A stretch of 64,000 bases of DNA from Massilia sp. R2A-15 (GTDB lineage Bacteria; Pseudomonadota; Gammaproteobacteria; Burkholderiales; Burkholderiaceae_D). Of this stretch, positions 55,699 through 64,000 are shown piece after piece (the first letter of the stretch is position 1; each line of letters starts with the position of its first letter). The stretch lies in assembly GCF_030704305.1 (NCBI RefSeq), contig NZ_CP131935.1, positions 2,976,001 to 3,040,000 on the forward strand. Direction: 5' to 3'. A program made the position numbers and the translations under genes. Below the pieces are notes generated by a model. It worked only from the letters and a program-made list of their open reading frames with translations. It was not told where the DNA came from and did no database searches.

Positions 55699-58600
55699 TT
55701 ACTCCCCGACGCGGAGCAGCCCCGCGCACACAAGATGATGGTCATGGACGAGCCGCTCGCGCTGGCGCACCTGCTCGCGTTTCATATCCATCCGCGCCTG
55801 CAGTTTATCGATACGCCCCTGTGTGGCCCTGACAAGGCCGGTGCGCCCCAGCTGGGCGTGCTGATCGAGAGTCGCGCGCAGTATGGTGATCCGTGAATGC
55901 AGATTGCGGTCGATGCCATGTAGCTGGAACATCAGGCGGTCCTCATTTTCGTCCTGCTTCCGGCTGGCGGTGCGCCGATACGCGGCCTCCAGATGGGTTT
56001 CGAGCAGGTCGAGGCAGTCCGCCGCCTGCTGTCGAGGGATGACATTCGCCGCCTCAAGCCAGTCGTGTCCGTCCAGACGGGCGATACTGACCAGCTGGTC
56101 CCCGGTTTCATCATCGAGCAAGGTCTGGTCGTCAATCCTGCAAACCGCCGACTGCAGCCATTCTTCCTCTTTGATTCCGGCAAAGGTCCAGCGCCGGATG
56201 GCAAACATGTACGCGCCCGCCCTCACCGCCGGCGCCAGTGCTGCGGAAATGGCGACTGCCACAATCGGGTAGAACGCTTCGCCAACCGATTTCAGCTTAT
56301 GGCTAATGAACCGGATTAACGGATGGAACTGGTGAATTGATTCACGCACCGCGGTCGACTGGGCGGCGATACTGTTGAAAAAGCGGCACGTGCGCGCGGT
56401 GCCGTTTCCCAGCAATGTCTGGCCTACAAGGCCGCTGTCACGGCAGAACTGCTCAAGCTCCGTCGCCATCGCGACAGGGAGCTGGATCAGGAAACTGTCC
56501 GCATCGTGAAGCTCGACGAACTGGTGCCCCTGGGCGTGCTGTGCAAGGAAATCACGCACATAAATCTTCAGATCGGATTCGGTGACCCGGCGCGCCACAT
56601 CGCGGGCGGCTGAAATCCGCTCGAGAACCAGCCCGCCATGGGCAATCATCTGCGCGGCATTGCGTTCGAACTCGGCCTGCCGCAGCCGCACGTTCTCCAG
56701 GGCCTGCCTGGCGCGTTCGATCTCGGCATCCTCCTGCCCGGGCGTCAAAACCGCAGTGAGCAGGCGCGCCTCGAGTTTTTGAATGATCTCGCCGATGACG
56801 GGCTCCGGCTCGCCCAGCGCTTCCTCGAAGATTCGAAGCCTTGAAAGGAGCCGGCCGAGAATCCTTTCATCAATGGTGTCCCGATAAAAAATATTCCAGA
56901 TATGAATGACTTTCGCTTTCTGGCCGAGGCGGTCGATACGGCCGATGCGCTGTTCCACCCGCATCGGGTTCCACGGCAGATCGTAGTTGACCAGCAGCCG
57001 GCAGAACTGCAGGTCGACACCTTCCGACGCGACTTCGGTCGAAACCAGCACCTTGAGCTCAGGACGATCGCGGAATTCATCCAGCAGGCCCTGTTTTGAC
57101 TCGCGCATCCCCCCCCAGAGCAGCATGCTGCCCATCCCCGCCCTGTCCAGACTTTCGCTGAGATACTGGGCGGTGGCGCGAAACGCGGTAAATAGCACTA
57201 CTTTTTCTTCCGGATAGGCACCGAAATATTCGCCAAGCACCGCAAGAAGACGTCCGAGTTTCGAATCGTTCCGCTCCAGCTCATCGGCGCTCAGACCCGG
57301 CGGACGATGCGTCACCAGGAATTCCTTCAGCGAGGTGCTGATTTCTTCCAGCTCCGATTCACTGCCGCTTTCTTCTCCGTCTTCCAGCACTGATGTGGCC
57401 AGATCATCCGCCAGCGCACTGGACGATCCGAGCCAGGCGCGCGCGAAGGCGGCGGGGCAGCTGCAAACCTGCCGCTGCGGCGTTGCCAGCAGAAATCCGT
57501 CCGAAATCGACTTCCTGACTGCAAACTCGCGTGTCGCCTCGGTCACATACTGATAGAAACGGCGCTCGGGCTCTGTCATTTGCACCGACTCCGCCCGCAC
57601 CTCGCGCCGCGGCCGCTCGATCTGAACGTCGCGCTTTCGTGTTCGCGTCAGGACATGGGCGAGCAGATTCACGCGTTCCAGAGTCGCGGCGAGTTCAGCG
57701 CGAAACTGCGGACTGCGCAACAGTTCGTCAGTGGGCGGACTGCCGGCGATCGCCGCAATCTGGCGTGATCCGGCCAGCAGCTCACTCGCGCCAGCCTGAT
57801 TCACCAGCGCCATGATCTCGTCCGCGCCGGACCCGATTCGCAGCGCGGCATCGCGGGCCATCACCAGCGGCCTGTTTGCGCTGATCATTTCTTCAAAACT
57901 TGATTTGAACTGGAAATGGTCCGGATCGCATAACCGGAGCAGGTGATACAAATCGTCATTCGCAAGGTTGATCGGCGTTGCCGAAAGCAGCACCCGGAAA
58001 TGCGACACTTCTCTGAGCAGCGTGCCCAGTACGTGCGCCGCACTTTCCGGGTTGCGCATGTAGTGCGCCTCATCAAAAATGACAAGATCGAACAGAGGTG
58101 CGTCGCCGGCCTGCTCGTCGAACAGATCTGCCAGCCTCGCCCGGGCCGAGACCGTCTTTTCCTTCGCGCCACCGGCAGGCTGCCAGCTTTTGGGCGGCCG
58201 CAGCGACTGATAGCTGCATATCCATGCCTTCGAGGTTCCGGACGACAGGGCGTGCTTCATTTCGTCAGCGAGCGTATGGGCGTCGGTTAGTATTGCATCG
58301 ATGCCGAAACGGTGCCTCAGTTCTTCGCGCCACTTTTCCCTGAGCATAGCCGGACACACAACGAGAAGGCGCCGCATATCCTCGCGTGCGCGCAGTTCGG
58401 TCCAGATGATCCCGGCCTCGATGGTTTTACCAAGACCGACTTCGTCTGCGATCAGCAGACCATCCGCCGGCGAATCGAGCAGCGTCAGCAACGGTTTGTA
58501 CTGATGCGCAAAGAATTCGGTATTGGTGACCCCCATCGAATAGACCAGATTCGCCAGACGCCCGGAAAGGTGAACGAAGGTCAAACTTCTGCGGAGGTTT

Positions 58601-58821
58601 TCCGCCCTGCCGAACTGGCCGCTCTCGAGCACCGCATACGGGTCATCAAGATCGACGGCAGAGAACGCCTGCAGCTGGTCCTCCGCTACATAATCGAGCG
58701 AGCCGTCCTGCCAGCGCACGCTATAGTATTCAGTCGATCCACGTGCCCTTACTGCGCCGCTTGTCGTTCCGCGCTTCGCCGGGTTGTCCGTCCGAAACAC
58801 CTGAGTACCCTTGCTCCACAT
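55699..58821 (-). CDS. SNF2/RapA-type helicase (DrmD-like)
   Basis: A 1040-residue SNF2-family DNA translocase. After a 60-residue Tudor-like start, the ATPase has ADEVGLGKT (125-133), DEAH (250-253), LLSATPINL, and the last motif RVEQRIGRIDRLGQ near 621-634. The C-terminal 350 residues are helical with a hydrophobic patch (VAVAISAALAPAVRAGAY). DISARM class 1 has such a protein, DrmD, of similar size. GGGAG lies 7 bases before ATG 58821; the longer frame upstream overlaps the previous gene and is ignored. Confidence 0.9.
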   Translation of the reverse strand: MWSKGTQVFRTDNPAKRGTTSGAVRARGSTEYYSVRWQDGSLDYVAEDQLQAFSAVDLDDPYAVLESGQFGRAENLRRSLTFVHLSGRLANLVYSMGVTNTEFFAHQYKPLLTLLDSPADGLLIADEVGLGKTIEAGIIWTELRAREDMRRLLVVCPAMLREKWREELRHRFGIDAILTDAHTLADEMKHALSSGTSKAWICSYQSLRPPKSWQPAGGAKEKTVSARARLADLFDEQAGDAPLFDLVIFDEAHYMRNPESAAHVLGTLLREVSHFRVLLSATPINLANDDLYHLLRLCDPDHFQFKSSFEEMISANRPLVMARDAALRIGSGADEIMALVNQAGASELLAGSRQIAAIAGSPPTDELLRSPQFRAELAATLERVNLLAHVLTRTRKRDVQIERPRREVRAESVQMTEPERRFYQYVTEATREFAVRKSISDGFLLATPQRQVCSCPAAFARAWLGSSSALADDLATSVLEDGEESGSESELEEISTSLKEFLVTHRPPGLSADELERNDSKLGRLLAVLGEYFGAYPEEKVVLFTAFRATAQYLSESLDRAGMGSMLLWGGMRESKQGLLDEFRDRPELKVLVSTEVASEGVDLQFCRLLVNYDLPWNPMRVEQRIGRIDRLGQKAKVIHIWNIFYRDTIDERILGRLLSRLRIFEEALGEPEPVIGEIIQKLEARLLTAVLTPGQEDAEIERARQALENVRLRQAEFERNAAQMIAHGGLVLERISAARDVARRVTESDLKIYVRDFLAQHAQGHQFVELHDADSFLIQLPVAMATELEQFCRDSGLVGQTLLGNGTARTCRFFNSIAAQSTAVRESIHQFHPLIRFISHKLKSVGEAFYPIVAVAISAALAPAVRAGAYMFAIRRWTFAGIKEEEWLQSAVCRIDDQTLLDDETGDQLVSIARLDGHDWLEAANVIPRQQAADCLDLLETHLEAAYRRTASRKQDENEDRLMFQLHGIDRNLHSRITILRATLDQHAQLGRTGLVRATQGRIDKLQARMDMKREQVRQRERLVHDHHLVCAGLLRVGE

Positions 58822-58877
58822 GCTGGCTCCCTTGCTGCTTGTCCGGTAATCCGGAATTGATATGCCGACCCGCAACG

Positions 58878-60605
58878 TCAGCCGGAAATTCGCCGGCGGG
58901 CAAACGCGGCCGCCTGAGCGGCGTAGGCTGGCCGCGCAGACGCTGGAAGAAATGCGATCAGCAATCCGCTTGCCCGGGAGAGACCGGCGTAATGCAGCAT
59001 GGCCCACGCTTCCTGCCCGATTTCATCGAGATCGGTCACCAGCACGACTTTCCGTTCCAGTCCCTTGAATGCGTGAATGGTCGAGAACGCGAGCGCGTTG
59101 TCACCGGCATGGCGCACGTCATCCAAGGGTATGCCGTCAACATCGGCCACATCGCGCATGAGTGAATTTTCCCGCCGTCTGGTCGACAGGATCACGATGT
59201 CGCGCGCAAGGACATCGCGCTGTAACAGATTTCTTACCTGCTGTTTAAAGATACCGGCAAACGAGGCGCTGTCGGGGTAGTAGACGTTGTCGCAGCTAGC
59301 CCCGTCCGGCGCGCCTTCGAGCGCAAGATCGATACCCGAAATCATCGAAGCCTGCACCGCCACCTGGCGCGTGTTGCGGCAGTTTTCGAATAAATCATCG
59401 AACGCTGGCTGCGCTTCGGAAAGACGCTTTTCGACGGCATCCTGGATTTCGGTGCCGTAAATATTCTGCAACCGGTCGAAGAAGATATGCCAGCGTCCGT
59501 GGTTCAGCCCGTCGCGCAGGATCAGGTCGAATGCATCGAGATTGTCAGGGGTCAGCAGGTCCTGGGCCTCGTCGATCACCAGCGCATCCCACTGCGGTGT
59601 CTCCATCTCGAGCGCCGCATCGATGAACGTCTGGGGGAACACGGTGGCGTACAGCTCCGTACTGTCGGCTTGGGGATCGGCGAGCCGGCCCTGCATTCCG
59701 GCACGTTCGATGACAGTCCGGTAGAGCGAATGGACATGCCAAACATCGATACTGGCGGCGCGCGGGTTGGCATCAAGACTTTTTCGGATGTGTTCGGCCA
59801 GGAGCTGGTTGAAACACAGGAACAGGACCCTGAGCCCCTGCTGCGCCAGCTGTTTCGCCCGTTCGACGGCGATAATTGTCTTGCCGGTGCCGGCCTTTCC
59901 GCGCACCACTGTGCGGGGATTCGAGGCCATCCGGCGCGACGTCCGGATCTGATCGTTAGAGAGCTGCAACAGCGTACTTTCCATCCCGTTAAGGTAGCTG
60001 CCGATGCTATAGGCGGAATCGACGTCGGGCCGCAGGATCGCGCGCGCCCGGCGGATGTCGTCCAGGGTAGGAAGGCGTGGCGCCCGTCCGTGTTTCTGCT
60101 GCAGTTCCCCAGTCCAGTGGCGCTGGAGATCACCTATGTAGAATCCCAGATTGCGGCCAAAATCGCGGCGGTCAAGAAGCACGGCCGGTTCGATTTCGGC
60201 TCCGGCTGCGGTAAATGTTTCCATGGGCATTACTACGCCGAATCCGAACAGCAGGTGCCGGAACCGGTCATCCGCCCTTTCGAGCAGCTCCTTGATTGCG
60301 AACATCGTTCCCTTCGACTGGGTCCACGGATCCTCCCTTCGCGAGTATCCTGCCCCGCCTGGCGCACCGTAATGCCAGACTCCGTCGGTGCACGATACCT
60401 TGCCCCCCTTCACTTCCAGCGCGAAAATGCCCTTTGTCGAGAGAACGACAATATCGGCTTCGCCCCAGATTTTGGTGGCGTGCCCGTGCAGTCCGAGCGA
60501 GTGCAGCACGATCCAGTCCTTATCCAGGTCGCGGCCAAGCTTTTCGTAGACGCGCCGCTCGCCATAGCCGCACTCCTTCGGTGTATCCGGAATCAGAATT
60601 GCCAT
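58878..60605 (-). CDS. NERD nuclease-domain UvrD/Rep-type helicase
   Basis: A 575-residue protein. The N-terminal NERD domain is a PD-(D/E)XK-like nuclease domain: D51 in GEADIVVL, then E64-V-K66 in FALEVKGG. The helicase part has Walker A GKAGTGKT (236-243), VIDEAQDLL (Walker B, DEAQD 345-349) and STIHAFKGLERKVV. It starts 5 bases after the drmB stop (ATG 60605, MAILIPDTP). Not part of classical DISARM; it may supply the nuclease that the missing DrmC would otherwise give. Confidence 0.9.
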   Translation of the reverse strand: MAILIPDTPKECGYGERRVYEKLGRDLDKDWIVLHSLGLHGHATKIWGEADIVVLSTKGIFALEVKGGKVSCTDGVWHYGAPGGAGYSRREDPWTQSKGTMFAIKELLERADDRFRHLLFGFGVVMPMETFTAAGAEIEPAVLLDRRDFGRNLGFYIGDLQRHWTGELQQKHGRAPRLPTLDDIRRARAILRPDVDSAYSIGSYLNGMESTLLQLSNDQIRTSRRMASNPRTVVRGKAGTGKTIIAVERAKQLAQQGLRVLFLCFNQLLAEHIRKSLDANPRAASIDVWHVHSLYRTVIERAGMQGRLADPQADSTELYATVFPQTFIDAALEMETPQWDALVIDEAQDLLTPDNLDAFDLILRDGLNHGRWHIFFDRLQNIYGTEIQDAVEKRLSEAQPAFDDLFENCRNTRQVAVQASMISGIDLALEGAPDGASCDNVYYPDSASFAGIFKQQVRNLLQRDVLARDIVILSTRRRENSLMRDVADVDGIPLDDVRHAGDNALAFSTIHAFKGLERKVVLVTDLDEIGQEAWAMLHYAGLSRASGLLIAFLPASARPAYAAQAAAFARRRISG

Positions 60606-60610
60606 TGTGT

Positions 60611-62503
60611 TCAGTCCTGTTCCCTGGTGCCGAAGTAGCCCTGCCATCTGCCGTCGGCGTCGCCAACGAGCATGGTGCGATCGAGCTCACGGTTGAATTT
60701 TTCGCACGATGTCTCCGGAACCAGAAGGCAGCAGTGGCAGGCGGCTCCGCTGATTCGGTCACCTGACTGCCGCGGGTCGCCTTCGAGGCAGACCGGGTCG
60801 CTGCCGCACCACTGGCTGCTGCGGATGGTTTGCTGCACGATACGCTCGAGCTGCGCAGGATCGGCCAGCCGCACCAGCCCGCCCAGACTGCCTTCGGAAT
60901 CGGGCGATCCCGTGTAGACAAGCAGACCGTTCATTGCCGCGTGATCCCCTTTCGGTTCTGCGACGTAAAGCCGTTCACGTAACGCGGAAGACGAGTAACC
61001 GCAGTCGATTGAAATCTGGCGGATCAGCGCGTGCGCAAACGAATGCACCAGTAACAGTGGCGCAGTGATCGTATAGTCACGCGTATAGCCGCGCTCAGCG
61101 GCGATGGCAGCCGAGCGCGATTCCAGCGCCGCCACACGGGCTTTGATCGCAGGATTGTCCTTCAGCCACCGTGCAATCGCCTCCGCACGGAATCGCAGAA
61201 AGATTCCCTCGCCGCGGATTTCGGCCGCCGGCAGCCACGAACGCGGCGTCTTCGACAGCGGCGCGATGTTGCCTTCCGTCACCTCGTGGGCGATCCGCTC
61301 GGCGCTGACCGGATAGGGTTCAATCCGGGAAAAGCCGGCAAGTGCACGCACTTCGCGGAGTCGCGACACCGCACCGATTACGTCGAACCATCCGGCCAGC
61401 GCGGCCGGCGGGTCGAGTACGGTGTTCTGGAACTGCGGCACGTGCCCGCCGAGGGGCTGATCGTGGCGATCGCTCGACAGCGCCGCGTATTCCTCGGCCC
61501 GCGATCCCGAATCAGTGTACTGATCCGCACCGCCATCGAGCTTGATTTTCTCCCTGTAGGCCGCCGTGAGGATCTCACACGCGACATCAAAATGTGCTGC
61601 GATGCTTTCCAGGACTGGCGTCACTGCTTCCGCCGCCACCGCCCCCAGCGTCAGCCAGTTCTCCTCGATGATCTGGAATGCCGCATCGGACACTGGCGGA
61701 ATCGACAGGGCTGACGCAACGACCGGGAAATATGCGTTGGATGCGCCGCGCTGGATCACCCGGGGCATCGCATCGCAGCCAGACTGGCGGTCGTACAGCC
61801 ACGGCCGGCTGCCGCCGCAGACACTGTTGACGCTGCCAGGGCTGAAGGCATCGCCGAGCGACACCGGGGGTGCACCGCATGCCTTGCAGACTACGCTGAG
61901 ATCGGCCAGCGCAGCGGATTTCCCCATCGACTGCAGATACAGCCCGGGGCGTTTGCAGATCCCGGCCTTGTGGTTGCGGTGCGCCCACCATTCCCACGGA
62001 AATTCGTCGATATGGCCCTTGCGACAAGCGACCACAAAGCGGACCGGGTTGGTATTGACCGATTTGCCACAGGCGGTGCAATTGAGCCGGCTGCCGTCAG
62101 CGGCCAGCTCGAACGGGCTGCCTTCGGTGCCGATCCGATGACACTTCGGACACTCATGCCATAACGGAAAGCGCACGGCCGGCACAGTCGGCTTTTCCTC
62201 GACCAGCCGCGTTCCCGGAATCGCTGCAGCAACCGGCGGCAGACGGAAATGGGTCACACCGAGCTGCGCCTGCAAACGCGCTTCGCTGATCGTCAGCGAG
62301 AACTGTCGGGTAGCCCCTTCCCAGTCCTCCAGTCCCATCGGCATGAAGGACCCTTTCTCCAGGTCGATGATCGCACCGATGCTGTAAGTCGATACCAGCT
62401 GCGAGCGGCGTACCGTGCCGAGCGGTTCCACTGCTGCAACCGCCGGCGGCGCCGCTCCCCTGCTCCCTGCACTCGGCCATTTCGGCTTACCTGTCATTCC
62501 CAT
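60611..62503 (-). CDS. drmB: DrmB-like DUF1998 protein
   Basis: A 630-residue protein with the DrmB layout: a start RRSQLVSTYSIGAIIDL, zinc-ribbon cysteines (CPKCHRIG, CTACGKS, CKACGAPP), a central helical part and the C-terminal DUF1998 domain, with LLVHSFAHALIRQIS and the final CHCCLLVPETSCEKFN cysteine cluster. In DISARM, DrmB pairs with the DrmA helicase and binds DNA. The start is ATG 62503 (MGMTGKPKW) with AAGGGGGG upstream; the TTG at 62524 is less likely. It overlaps drmA by 17 bases. Confidence 0.9.
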   Translation of the reverse strand: MGMTGKPKWPSAGSRGAAPPAVAAVEPLGTVRRSQLVSTYSIGAIIDLEKGSFMPMGLEDWEGATRQFSLTISEARLQAQLGVTHFRLPPVAAAIPGTRLVEEKPTVPAVRFPLWHECPKCHRIGTEGSPFELAADGSRLNCTACGKSVNTNPVRFVVACRKGHIDEFPWEWWAHRNHKAGICKRPGLYLQSMGKSAALADLSVVCKACGAPPVSLGDAFSPGSVNSVCGGSRPWLYDRQSGCDAMPRVIQRGASNAYFPVVASALSIPPVSDAAFQIIEENWLTLGAVAAEAVTPVLESIAAHFDVACEILTAAYREKIKLDGGADQYTDSGSRAEEYAALSSDRHDQPLGGHVPQFQNTVLDPPAALAGWFDVIGAVSRLREVRALAGFSRIEPYPVSAERIAHEVTEGNIAPLSKTPRSWLPAAEIRGEGIFLRFRAEAIARWLKDNPAIKARVAALESRSAAIAAERGYTRDYTITAPLLLVHSFAHALIRQISIDCGYSSSALRERLYVAEPKGDHAAMNGLLVYTGSPDSEGSLGGLVRLADPAQLERIVQQTIRSSQWCGSDPVCLEGDPRQSGDRISGAACHCCLLVPETSCEKFNRELDRTMLVGDADGRWQGYFGTREQD

Positions 62504-64000
62504 CGGTGCCCCCCTTTTTCTCAATTCTCTTCAGCCTGAAGGCAGCGGATGGCTCGACCTCGCGCATCGAGTTTGGCGTGCTCCACGCCAGTCCGTTTGC
62601 CTGACCGGGTTCTTCAGCAGATCGCATCAGGTGCGGCGCGGTCTTGCCGAACGGCGCCTTCCGTTCCCAGTAGCCCAGTCTGGTGCCGCCGACGCGGCTG
62701 TCGTGACTGCGCCCGGCCCAGCGGTCGACGATCGCCTCAATGTCATCGCATGCGTCGGCGGTTTCGACGCCTTGCGACGAGGAGTCGATCCTTTCCCGGA
62801 TCAGATCGAGCAGACGCACGACTTCCGGATCAGCCGCATTGAAACGCGCGGCATCTGCATCACCAGCCATTCCCTGCACCAGGTGTCTGATCGTGGCCAC
62901 TACCACCGCGTGCAGCGCCTTGTCACGTGCCCGCGGCGCCCACGGCGTGACGCTGCTCGCTTCGACGCTCCGGTAAAGCGCGGCGTGGTACCCACAAAAA
63001 TGTTCAAAATGGGAAAGATCGCGCGGCCGCCCAAAATTGTAGAGTGTGACGACCAGCCCGGGCATGCCGCGCCCGACGCGGCTGCTGGCCTGAATGTATT
63101 CTGCGGTAGACTTTGGCTGCCCGTTCACCACCATGAGCCCGAGTCGCGGCACGTCGACGCCCACCGAGATCATGTTTGAGGCGAGCACCGAGTCCTTGGG
63201 CGGACCGGCATACGGGTCGTCGTTCAACGGCGTTTCCAGGCTCTGCAGAAGGGCCGGCAGGTCGCGTGACGATACCCGGCTGCTCAGTTCCACCGGCGGC
63301 ATCTCCAGCTGGCGCGGCGTCACCCCGAGGCGCCCGGCCAGAAAGGCAATCTGGCGCGGGACGTCATCCTGCATGAGGACGTCTGCACCGCCCAGCTCGC
63401 GCAGGCTGTTGAAATAGGCGACGCAGGTCCAGTAGGGATCGACGCCATGGGCAGCGGCGAGCCCGCTTTCGAGGATCGAGCCGACACCCTGCAGAAGGGC
63501 TGCGATGATGGCCTGCAGCGAGAACTTCGGGCTGCGGCCCGCCGAGGCCGCGCCAAGATAGATCCGGTCGGCCCCCACTTCGTCGCGGACGGCGTAGAAG
63601 GAATCGGCAGCATCGAACCCGGGTGGCGGAAACTGCAGCACCGTACGGTCGAACAGCGCCCGGACCTGGCGCGCGGCCTGGCCGATCGTCGCAGTCGAGC
63701 CGATCACCTTTGGCCGGACGCCATTAACTGTACAGAGCAGATCGACGGCCGTTTCATACAGCCCTGCCATCGATCCCAGCGGGCCCGAGATCAGGTGCAA
63801 CTCATCCTGAATGATCAGGCCCGGCCGCAGCCCCCCGTCAAGTCCGAACAGCTGGCGGATGTCACTGCTGCGCGGCAGCTGCGCGAACTTGTCAATAGTG
63901 CCTATCAGCAACGACGGCGGTGCGGCATAGATCGCTTCGTCAACGGTCAGCACCGGCAAAGGGATCCCGCCGGTTTCACACGCCGTTGCCTCACATACAA
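62487..64000 (-). CDS. drmA: DrmA-like helicase, C-terminal part (start outside window)
   Basis: The frame is open to the right edge, so only about 505 C-terminal residues are seen. It reads a superfamily 2 helicase of the DISARM DrmA type: IGTIDKFAQLPRSSD, IIQDELHLISGPLGSM (DELH Walker B), GSTATIGQA (motif III) and the second RecA domain with MISVGVDVPRLGLMVV and QASSRVGRGMPGLVV (motif VI). The apparent start at 63959 is internal. Upstream genes (a methylase or other partners) would lie to the right. Confidence 0.92.
   Translation of the reverse strand, partial: VCEATACETGGIPLPVLTVDEAIYAAPPSLLIGTIDKFAQLPRSSDIRQLFGLDGGLRPGLIIQDELHLISGPLGSMAGLYETAVDLLCTVNGVRPKVIGSTATIGQAARQVRALFDRTVLQFPPPGFDAADSFYAVRDEVGADRIYLGAASAGRSPKFSLQAIIAALLQGVGSILESGLAAAHGVDPYWTCVAYFNSLRELGGADVLMQDDVPRQIAFLAGRLGVTPRQLEMPPVELSSRVSSRDLPALLQSLETPLNDDPYAGPPKDSVLASNMISVGVDVPRLGLMVVNGQPKSTAEYIQASSRVGRGMPGLVVTLYNFGRPRDLSHFEHFCGYHAALYRSVEASSVTPWAPRARDKALHAVVVATIRHLVQGMAGDADAARFNAADPEVVRLLDLIRERIDSSSQGVETADACDDIEAIVDRWAGRSHDSRVGGTRLGYWERKAPFGKTAPHLMRSAEEPGQANGLAWSTPNSMREVEPSAAFRLKRIEKKGGTDGNDR

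Overview
The window is a GC-rich betaproteobacterial chromosome segment carrying the left part of an integrative conjugative element loaded with candidate antiviral genes. The MutS N-terminus, the thiC-thiS-thiG-thiD-thiE order behind a TPP riboswitch, a cyanophycin synthetase and a family of TGGGGTC...GACCCCA palindromes between genes fit Oxalobacteraceae (Massilia-like). That assignment is inference; no rRNA gene is present.

Chromosomal part (1 to about 15,965): the 3' part of cphA, a small helical protein, a zinc-free MDR reductase, a divergent LysR/aldo-keto reductase pair with a palindromic operator between them, two poorly known genes, the thiamine operon, small Ser- or Cys-rich proteins, a CSS-EAL c-di-GMP phosphodiesterase, and an ArsR/SRPBCC operon whose promoter lies between two identical-type operators. 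The segment ends inside mutS: only about 30 codons remain before the sequence changes, so the element has its left boundary there.

Left end of the element (about 15,965 to 28,300): CGATTTATA repeats, decayed fragments (GMC oxidoreductase, an H-NS-like start, an SRAP/YedK peptidase), and a defence cluster. The cluster holds an RloC/PrrC-like ATPase-anticodon nuclease with a HEPN-like partner, and divergently a 1413-residue STAND NTPase ending in a PD-(D/E)XK-type nuclease. A small gene with a near-consensus LexA box over its start follows.

Conjugation module (about 28,444 to 43,535, minus strand): a complete VirB1-VirB11 type IV secretion system with an Eex-like lipoprotein and a VirB7-like lipoprotein, a MobF relaxase-helicase, the VirD4 coupling protein and a small MobC-like protein. 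A candidate oriT lies just upstream. A five-gene StbB/ParA-type cluster (48,540 to 50,505) probably handles maintenance.

Second cargo region (44,458 to 64,000): a remarkable 1217-residue protein with a signal peptide, an extracytoplasmic Asp-box beta-propeller, a membrane segment and a cytoplasmic NACHT-type NTPase; a dynamin/IRG-like membrane GTPase with a single-pass membrane protein; and a tightly packed minus-strand operon drmA-drmB-(NERD/UvrD helicase)-(SNF2 helicase)-(Hsp70/actin-like ATPase), which is DISARM-like but lacks a visible methylase and a PLD protein. drmA runs off the right edge. No integrase is seen; it and the other mutS junction should lie to the right.
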